DNA of 23,334 nt, from positions 1-23,334 of the forward strand of contig JAUCBJ010003136.1 in the NCBI GenBank assembly GCA_032718475.1, read 5' to 3'. Positions 15,945 to 23,334 of the stretch are shown here, one piece after another. The notes beneath the pieces were generated by a model, which saw only the letters and a program-made list of their open reading frames with translations, made no database searches and was not told where the DNA came from. This DNA comes from Nemertoderma westbladi. Its lineage: Eukaryota > Xenacoelomorpha > Nemertodermatida > Nemertodermatidae. The first letter of the stretch is position 1; every line of letters starts with the position of its first letter. A program made the translations under genes and the position numbers.

Positions 15945-18900
15945 GAGTTGTACAGGAAAGAAAGAATAGAGAGTACAGTACTAGAAAACCACACAGAGTG
16001 AGTCTAAAGGGATGGGAGTTGTACAGGAAAGAAAGAATAGAGAGTACAGTACTAGAAAACCACATAGAGTGAGTCTAAAGGGACGCGAGTTGTACAGGAA
16101 AGAAAGAATAGAGAGTACAGTACTAGAAAACCACATAGAGTGAGTGTAAAGGGACGCGAGTTGTACAGGAAAGAAAGAATAGAGAGTACAGTACTAGAAA
16201 ACCACATAGAGTGAGTGTAAAGGGACGCGAGTTGTACAGGAAAGAAAGAATAGAGAGTAAAGTACTAGAAAACCACATATAGTGAGTCTAAAGGGACGCG
16301 AGTTGTACAGGAAAGAAAGAATAGAGAGTAAAGTACTAGAAAACCACACAGAGTGAGTCTAAAGGGATGCGAGTTGTACAGGAAAGAAAGAATAGAGAGT
16401 AAAGTACTAGAAAACCACACAGAGTGAGTCTAAAGGGATGCGAGTTGTACAGGAAAGAAAGAATAGAGAGTAAAGTACTAGAAAACCACATAGAGTGAGT
16501 CTAAAGGGATGCGAGTTGTACAGGAAAGAAAGAATAGAGAGTAAAGTACTAGAAAACCACATAGAGTGAGTCTAAAGGGATGCGAGTTGTACAGGAAAGA
16601 AAGAATAGAGAGTAAAGTACTAGAAAACCACACAGAGTGAGTCTAAAGGGATGCGAGTTGTACAGGAAAGAAAGAATAGAGAGTAAAGTACTAGAAAACC
16701 ACATAGAGTGAGTCTAAATGGATGCGAGTTGTACAGGAAAGAAAGAATAGAGAGTAAAGTACTAGAAAACCACATAGAGTGAGTCTAAAGGGACGCGAGT
16801 TGTACAGGAAAGAAAGAATAGAGAGTACAGTACTAGAAAACCACATAGAGTGAGTCTAAAGGGATGCGAGTTGTACAGGAAAGAAAGAATAGAGAGTAAA
16901 GTACTAGAAAACCACATAGAGTGAGTCTAAAGGGATGCGAGTTGTACAGGAAAGAAAGAATAGAGAGTACAGTACTAGAAAACCACATAGAGTGAGTCTA
17001 AAGGGACGCGAGTTGTACAGGAAAGAAAGAATAGAGAGTACAGTACTAGAAAACCACATAGAGTGAGTCTAAAGGGATGCGAGTTGTACAGGAAAGAAAG
17101 AATAGAGAGTACAGTACTAGAAAACCACATAGAGTGAGTCTAAAGGGACGCGAGTTGTACAGGAAAGAAAGAATAGAGAGTACAGTACTAGAAAACCACA
17201 TATAGTGAGTCTAAAGGGATGCGAGTTGTACAGGAAAGAAAGAATAGAGAGTACAGTACTAGAAAACCACATAGAGTGAGTCTAAAGGGATGCGAGTTGT
17301 ACAGGAAAGAAAGAATAGAGAGTAAAGTACTAGAAAACCACATAGAGTGAGTCTAAAGGGATGCGAGTTGTACAGGAAAGAAAGAATAGAGAGTAAAGTA
17401 CTAGAAAACCACATATAGTGAGTCTAAATGGATGCGAGTTGTACAGGAAAGAAAGAATAGAGAGTACAGTACTAGAAAACCACATAGAGTGAGTCTAAAG
17501 GGATGCGAGTTGTACAGGAAAGAAAGAATAGAGAGTAAAGTACTAGAAAACCACATAGAGTGAGTCTAAAGGGATGCGAGTTGTACAGGAAAGAAAGAAT
17601 AGAGAGTAAAGTACTAGAAAACCACATATAGTGAGTCTAAAGGGACGCGAGTTGTACAGGAAAGAAAGAATAGAGAGTAAAGTACTAGAAAACCACACAG
17701 AGTGAGTCTAAAGGGATGCGAGTTGTACAGGAAAGAAAGAATAGAGAGTAAAGTACTAGAAAACCACACAGAGTGAGTCTAAAGGGATGCGAGTTGTACA
17801 GGAAAGAAAGAATAGAGAGTAAAGTACTAGAAAACCACACAGAGTGAGTCTAAAGGGACGCGAGTTGTACAGGAAAGAAAGAATAGAGAGTAAAGTACTA
17901 GAAAACCACACAGAGTGAGTCTAAAGGGATGCGAGTTGTACAGGAAAGAAAGAATAGAGAGTAAAGTACTAGAAAACCACATAGAGTGAGTCTAAAGGGA
18001 CGCGAGTTGTACAGGAAAGAAAGAATAGAGAGTAAAGTACTAGAAAACCACATATAGTGAGTCTAAAGGGACGCGAGTTGTACAGGAAAGAAAGAATAGA
18101 GAGTAAAGTACTAGAAAACCACATAGAGTGAGTCTAAAGGGATGCGAGTTGTACAGGAAAGAAAGAATAGAGAGTAAAGTACTAGAAAACCACATAGAGT
18201 GAGTCTAAAGGGATGCGAGTTGTACAGGAAAGAAAGAATAGAGAGTAAAGTACTAGAAAACCACATAGAGTGAGTCTAAAGGGACGCGAGTTGTACAGGA
18301 AAGAAAGAATAGAGAGTAAAGTACTAGAAAACCACATAGAGTGAGTCTAAAGGGATGCGAGTTGTACAGGAAAGAAAGAATAGAGAGTAAAGTACTAGAA
18401 AACCACACAGAGTGAGTCTAAAGGGATGCGAGTTGTACAGGAAAGAAAGAATAGAGAGTAAAGTACTAGAAAACCACATAGAGTGAGTCTAAAGGGACGC
18501 GAGTTGTACAGGAAAGAAAGAATAGAGAGTAAAGTACTAGAAAACCACATAGAGTGAGTCTAAATGGATGCGAGTTGTACAGGAAAGAAAGAATAGAGAG
18601 TAAAGTACTAGAAAACCACATAGAGTGAGTCTAAAGGGATGCGAGTTGTACAGGAAAGAAAGAATAGAGAGTAAAGTACTAGAAAACCACACAGAGTGAG
18701 TCTAAAGGGATGCGAGTTGTACAGGAAAGAAAGAATAGAGAGTAAAGTACTAGAAAACCACACAGAGTGAGTCTAAAGGGATGCGAGTTGTACAGGAAAG
18801 AAAGAATAGAGAGTAAAGTACTAGAAAACCACACAGAGTGAGTCTAAAGGGATGCGAGTTGTACAGGAAAGAAAGAATAGAGAGTAAAGTACTAGAAAAC

Positions 18901-21200
18901 CACATAGAGTGAGTCTAAAGGGACGCGAGTTGTACAGGAAAGAAAGAATAGAGAGTAAAGTACTAGAAAACCACATAGAGTGAGTCTAAATGGATGCGAG
19001 TTGTACAGGAAAGAAAGAATAGAGAGTAAAGTACTAGAAAACCACATAGAGTGAGTCTAAATGGATGCGAGTTGTACAGGAAAGAAAGAATAGAGAGTAA
19101 AGTACTAGAAAACCACACAGAGTGAGTCTAAAGGGATGCGAGTTGTACAGGAAAGAAAGAATAGAGAGTAAAGTACTAGAAAACCACATAGAGTGAGTCT
19201 AAAGGGACGCGAGTTGTACAGGAAAGAAAGAATAGAGAGTAAAGTACTAGAAAACCACATAGAGTGAGTCTAAAGGGATGCGAGTTGTACAGGAAAGAAA
19301 GAATAGAGAGTAAAGTACTAGAAAACCACACAGAGTGAGTCTAAAGGGATGCGAGTTGTACAGGAAAGAAAGAATAGAGAGTAAAGTACTAGAAAACCAC
19401 ACAGAGTGAGTCTAAAGGGATGCGAGTTGTACAGGAAAGAAAGAATAGAGAGTAAAGTACTAGAAAACCACATAGAGTGAGTCTAAATGGATGCGAGTTG
19501 TACAGGAAAGAAAGAATAGAGAGTAAAGTACTAGAAAACCACATAGAGTGAGTCTAAATGGATGCGAGTTGTACAGGAAAGAAAGAATAGAGAGTAAAGT
19601 ACTAGAAAACCACACAGAGTGAGTCTAAAGGGATGCGAGTTGTACAGGAAAGAAAGAATAGAGAGTAAAGTACTAGAAAACCACATAGAGTGAGTCTAAA
19701 GGGACGCGAGTTGTACAGGAAAGAAAGAATAGAGAGTAAAGTACTAGAAAACCACACAGAGTGAGTCTAAAGGGATGCGAGTTGTACAGGAAAGAAAGAA
19801 TAGAGAGTAAAGTACTAGAAAACCACATAGAGTGAGTCTAAAGGGACGCGAGTTGTACAGGAAAGAAAGAATAGAGAGTAAAGTACTAGAAAACCACATA
19901 GAGTGAGTCTAAAGGGATGCGAGTTGTACAGGAAAGAAAGAATAGAGAGTAAAGTACTAGAAAACCACATAGAGTGAGTCTAAAGGGACGCGAGTTGTAC
20001 AGGAAAGAAAGAATAGAGAGTAAAGTACTAGAAAACCACATAGAGTGAGTCTAAAGGGACGCGAGTTGTACAGGAAAGAAAGAATAGAGAGTAAAGTACT
20101 AGAAAACCACACAGAGTGAGTCTAAAGGGACGCGAGTTGTACAGGAAAGAAAGAATAGAGAGTAAAGTACTAGAAAACCACATAGAGTGAGTCTAAAGGG
20201 ATGCGAGTTGTACAGGAAAGAAAGAATAGAGAGTAAAGTACTAGAAAACCACATAGAGTGAGTCTAAAGGGACGCGAGTTGTACAGGAAAGAAAGAATAG
20301 AGAGTAAAGTACTAGAAAACCACATAGAGTGAGTCTAAAGGGATGCGAGTTGTACAGGAAAGAAAGAATAGAGAGTAAAGTACTAGAAAACCACATAGAG
20401 TGAGTCTAAAGGGATGCGAGTTGTACAGGAAAGAAAGAATAGAGAGTAAAGTACTAGAAAACCACACAGAGTGAGTCTAAAGGGACGCGAGTTGTACAGG
20501 AAAGAAAGAATAGAGAGTAAAGTACTAGAAAACCACACAGAGTGAGTCTAAAGGGATGCGAGTTGTACAGGAAAGAAAGAATAGAGAGTAAAGTACTAGA
20601 AAACCACATAGAGTGAGTCTAAAGGGACGCGAGTTGTACAGGAAAGAAAGAATAGAGAGTAAAGTACTAGAAAACCACATAGAGTGAGTCTAAAGGGATG
20701 CGAGTTGTACAGGAAAGAAAGAATAGAGAGTAAAGTACTAGAAAACCACATAGAGTGAGTCTAAAGGGATGCGAGTTGTACAGGAAAGAAAGAATAGAGA
20801 GTAAAGTACTAGAAAACCACATAGAGTGAGTCTAAAGGGACGCGAGTTGTACAGGAAAGAAAGAATAGAGAGTAAAGTACTAGAAAACCACATAGAGTGA
20901 GTCTAAAGGGATGCGAGTTGTACAGGAAAGAAAGAATAGAGAGTAAAGTACTAGAAAACCACATAGAGTGAGTCTAAAGGGACGCGAGTTGTACAGGAAA
21001 GAAAGAATAGAGAGTAAAGTACTAGAAAACCACATAGAGTGAGTCTAAAGGGATGCGAGTTGTACAGGAAAGAAAGAATAGAGAGTAAAGTACTAGAAAA
21101 CCACATAGAGTGAGTCTAAAGGGATGCGAGTTGTACAGGAAAGAAAGAATAGAGAGTAAAGTACTAGAAAACCACATAGAGTGAGTCTAAAGGGATGGGA
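15945..21200. repeat. 71-bp satellite array, about 74 copies, inside intron 2
   Basis: The plus-strand unit starts GAGTTGTACAGGAAAGAAAG, continues AATAGAGAGTAAAGTACTAG and ends AGTGAGTCTAAAGGGATGC; adjacent starts at 15945 and 16016 give 71 bp. Copies differ at a few diagnostic sites: AGTACAG/AGTAAAG, CACAGAG/CATAGAG/CATATAG, and GGGATG/GGGACG/TGGATG. Pairs of TGGATG monomers at 18991/19062 recur at 19488/19559, an offset of 497 bp (7 x 71), showing multi-monomer amplification. The first and last copies carry GATGGGAG, whereas inner copies carry GAYGCGAG, as expected when crossing-over homogenises the interior. It is not coding (71 is not divisible by 3). In the host gene's sense strand the unit is pyrimidine-rich. 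Confidence 0.96.
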
Positions 21201-21411
21201 GTACAGTTATAGTTGCGATAACAGTCGAGCAACCACGCACTAGAACACTTTGAATACATCAAAACCGAAACTTGGATAAATTAATATAAAAATCAATAAA
21301 ATAAAAAATAATGTAAAATTTAACGAAAATATCAACAAATACAATAAAATCAACTCGTTGAGGCGAATTTACATAAAATATCGCCTGTGTGGCGGTGACC
21401 AGCTGACTTAC
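21201..21411. other. AT-rich flank of the 71-bp satellite within intron 2
   Basis: Single-copy AT-rich sequence between the array and the donor of exon 2. A 63-codon minus-strand ORF crosses it but has no coding character. Confidence 0.4.
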
Positions 21412-21465
21412 GGTTACTATGCAACGAATGGACCACATCGGTTGACACAATTAGTAGCATTCCAT
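21412..21465 (-). CDS. Exon 2 (54 nt), end of signal peptide
   Basis: It has an excellent acceptor (TTTTATTATCTCTGCAG) and a consensus donor (GTAAGT). Phase 1-1; the only open frame reads GMLLIVSTDVVHSLHSN, entered through T+AT (Tyr20) and left with C, which pairs with GA of exon 3 to make Arg38. It completes the hydrophobic core begun in exon 1 and the likely signal-peptidase region. Confidence 0.68.
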
Positions 21466-22314
21466 CTGCAGAGATAATAAAATCACTGAATGTACAATAA
21501 AAATGAAAGTATCAGCTACATTATATTAATTTATTTTTACTGGGATTAATTAGCCCAGCTGTTTGTTTATCTAAAGCCAAGTTAGTAACTACCGCGGGGG
21601 AACATCTGACGTAAAAGGCCACGCTAGCAGCAATGGGAACTTAATGATTCACTTACTTAATTATTTAATTAAAGTGTTTGTTGAACAATGATTTGAAAAA
21701 TAATAAAGGTAAATAAGCGGCGAACGGCGAACATAAAGGCAGCGCGCAATAAGAACTGTTGTGCGGCGTAATCTACAGTAATTAACTATAGGGGGGCCTA
21801 GCATTTCAACCACACGGCACCAGATGGTGCAGTGGACACAGATAAATATTATTACGGTTACATTACATATCGCATGAATTGTTGATTATCAGTTACAACA
21901 ATAAAAATCAATATTGTCACACTTATTATTCTTTATATCATATCACCATATCCAATCCATGTAATGAAAGATACATATTGGGTGCAATTTACCCCAATTT
22001 ATAGTTCAGCTAATGGCAGTTAGATATCGGTTTAATTGAAAAATTATTGTACGACAGTTAATCTGTTCTGTCCACGCCACGTAACCTAAACCACACTCAT
22101 CATATAGCCGTAAGAGTAAATACACAAACACTGCCCCCCACCCAAGTTACATATTAGCTTATAAATAAAGGGTGGTGAATAGTTAACACGTAATTTATAT
22201 TTAATATAATAATTATGTATATATTGTATATAGTAAATAATTTATTAATATATAGGCCTAATACAGCCAATCAGCCATGAAAGATGAACTTATATTTAGA
22301 AATATTTTACTTAC
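21466..22314 (-). other. Intron 1 (849 bp)
   Basis: Runs from GTAAGT (22314-22309) to CTGCAG (21471-21466) on the minus strand. It is AT-rich and contains one TAGGCCTA (22253-22260) and a GGGGGGCCTAG near 21790. Confidence 0.55.
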
Positions 22315-22372
22315 ACAAAAACAACCAAGCAACTAGGCTTTGGGCCGAGACCATGCCAATGTGTTTCTCCAT
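22315..22372 (-). CDS. Exon 1 coding part: start codon and signal-peptide N-terminus
   Basis: ATG 22372 has a favourable context (G at -3, G at +4: CAGCTATGG). It opens MEKHIGMVSAQSLVAWLFL and runs 58 nt to the donor GTAAGT, leaving phase 1. The charged start followed by LVAWLFL fits the n- and h-regions of a signal peptide continued by exon 2. The frame remains open upstream of the ATG for some codons (PDRRCARNPSA), so an earlier start or an acceptor at TTGGTTAG (about 22404) cannot be excluded. Confidence 0.6.
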
Positions 22373-22481
22373 AGCTGAGGGATTCCTTGCGCACCTTCTA
22401 TCGGGGACTAACCAATACAATCACGCAGCCAGCCAACAAACCGTCGCCAATTAAGTGATTAAAATGCGAATTATAAATTAT

Positions 22482-22495
22482 GATAAAATATATGA
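22482..22495 (-). promoter_or_regulatory. TATA-like element upstream of the spliced gene
   Basis: TCATATATTTTATC on the minus strand lies about 110 nt before the proposed start codon. The surroundings are AT-rich, so chance is likely. Confidence 0.2.
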
Positions 22496-22630
22496 TAAAT
22501 AAAAAGGTAGGACTAATAGAGAAGTCTAATACATAACAAATATCAATATATTACTGTACTTGATTAATCAGCTGTAAATTGCGTCGTTTTCCCCTGGAGA
22601 GGGATGACATTTTTATTGCGTTCAGAGTTA

Positions 22631-22653
22631 CCCCCCCCCCCCCCCCCCCCCCC
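22631..22653. repeat. Poly-C tract (23 C)
   Basis: An uninterrupted C homopolymer followed by TCATATCC. Its length is prone to assembly and replication error. Confidence 0.9.
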
Positions 22654-23334
22654 TCATATCCTCCGCCTACTATCAAATAATAATATTTTTAATAGGCCTA
22701 ATGAAAATATTATTTATTGTTGAACCAACTACCATGTCCTTTAATCCAAGGATAAGAATACATTTGATCTGGGTTTCAATTTCAACATTTCCCAAACCAT
22801 GGTTACAAGTTACTGTATAAGATAGACACTAACTACAGGTATCTACACAATTATAAGGGAAAAACTATCACGTCCTGTTTCCTGTTGATAGCCGCATTGA
22901 GAACTATTTTCGATTAACTATTTTCTCAACCATTTGAACACTTACCGCACAATATACATTATCACCTAGTCTATATAGAATAAATAATCCTAAACTAAAC
23001 GATATTATGTTTGTCTATAATACTAGTACTGTAGCAAGTAATAACTCTTTGCGTGATGATGTATAGAACACTACTGATCAATGGAATATATAGTTGCTAA
23101 TGGAACACTTTACATTATCCAGTAACAGCGTAAGGGATTATTGAAACTATTGGCTCTACCGGTAACCTACAAAGTAAAATGCCATTGAGAGAACTACGGA
23201 AGTAATATAATAAGTTTATACCGGTAGAGGATTTCGTATTACTTACTAGACTTTTTATTAAAAGTATTTCCTGTGTAGACGACAGATGGCCGATAAATTA
23301 CGTAACATTAATAACCGAAGGCGACGTGATTCAA

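Larger units (their letters stand above)
15809..21411 (-). other. Intron 2 (5603 bp), mostly 71-bp satellite
   Basis: Runs on the minus strand from donor GTAAGT (21411-21406) to acceptor TTTAG (15813-15809). About 5.2 kb of it is the satellite array; the flanks are AT-rich single-copy DNA. Confidence 0.55.
14574..22372 (-). other. Spliced gene: signal peptide, furin site, helical domain (5 exons seen, 3' end missing)
   Basis: Five exons on the minus strand (22372-22315, 21465-21412, 15808-15770, 15476-15319, 14723-14574) have AG acceptors and GTAAGT, GTAAGC or GTGAGT donors, and intron phases 1, 1, 1, 0 agree at every junction. They join into 459 nt, 153 codons without a stop. The product starts MEKHIGMVSAQ with a hydrophobic core (residues 13-26), as in a signal peptide. 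R38-E-K-R41 then fits the furin consensus R-x-K/R-R, leaving a mature chain from G42 (GVNLPPLLSG). Residues 50-153 are charged, Cys-free and probably helical, with LASLPNTIVRSLSPDAVQAV at 92-111. A secreted or surface precursor cut in the Golgi is inferred. I do not recognise the family. Leu-Pro/'LSP' helical spacing recalls mesothelin/stereocilin-like superhelices, but that is a guess. Introns are 849, 5603, 293 and 595 bp; the 71-bp satellite fills the second. Confidence 0.68.
22373..23334. other. Upstream flank of the spliced gene; 5' UTR/promoter region
   Basis: No coding frame. About 110 nt upstream of the ATG the minus strand has TCATATATTTTATC (22482-22495), a possible TATA box. A consensus donor GTAAGT at 22945-22940 could end a non-coding 5' exon. 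Also present are a 23-C run (22631-22653) and TAGGCCTA (22693-22700). Confidence 0.35.

Noticed and set aside
10782-21200. The two regular arrays as CRISPR or as coding repeats.
   Set aside because: They are head-to-tail monomers of 68 and 71 bp with no unique spacers. Neither length is a multiple of 3 and frames are closed.
21259-21450. 63-aa minus-strand ORF.
   Set aside because: It overlaps exon 2 in a different frame and is a low-complexity Phe/Ile-rich reading of AT-rich DNA.

Overview
The window looks like nuclear DNA from a metazoan, most likely a marine invertebrate. It holds a BEL/Pao-type LTR retrotransposon, an intronless SLC5-family transporter gene, tRNA-derived SINE-like pieces, two long satellite arrays, and a spliced gene with canonical GT-AG introns and conserved phases. 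Three exact copies of the palindrome TAGGCCTA fit that picture but do not fix the phylum. Nothing suggests a bacterial or viral genome.

Layout from left to right. (1) 1-3470, minus strand: the 5' half of a BEL/Pao element. Three ORFs overlap in series (63 aa, 197 aa, then at least 716 aa open to the window edge). The last carries a coiled coil, a DUF1759-like Gag core, paired Zn knuckles and a DUF1758-like aspartic protease; RT, RNase H and integrase must lie off the left end. A candidate primer-binding site and 5' LTR lie to the right. (2) 3596-4395: a mosaic of two repeated blocks with no gene. (3) 4451-5700: mostly unassigned DNA with a possible decayed non-LTR reverse-transcriptase tail. 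(4) 5751-7544, plus strand: a complete, intronless 597-aa sodium/solute symporter (SLC5; SMCT/SMVT-like). (5) 7547-8808: a foldback-type element with G/C-run inverted arms, flanked by an exact 9-bp direct repeat. One copy of that repeat contains the transporter's stop codon. (6) 8818-10760: AT-rich intergenic DNA with two tRNA-like SINE heads. (7) 10782-14295: about 51 copies of a 68-bp satellite with higher-order structure. (8) 14574-22372, minus strand: five exons of a gene that I read from splice signals. They join into one 153-codon open frame encoding a signal peptide, a furin-type REKR site and a helical, charged domain; the 3' end is not identified. Its second intron holds (9) about 74 copies of a 71-bp satellite (15945-21200). 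(10) 22373-23334: AT-rich DNA upstream of that gene.

The genes do not form a pathway. The main interest is how mobile and satellite DNA intrudes on host genes: a foldback element has landed on a transporter stop codon, and a pyrimidine-rich satellite fills an intron that splits the codon for the first residue of a furin site. The spliced minus-strand gene is invisible to simple ORF calling and I could not assign it to a family; it is the best candidate for something undescribed.
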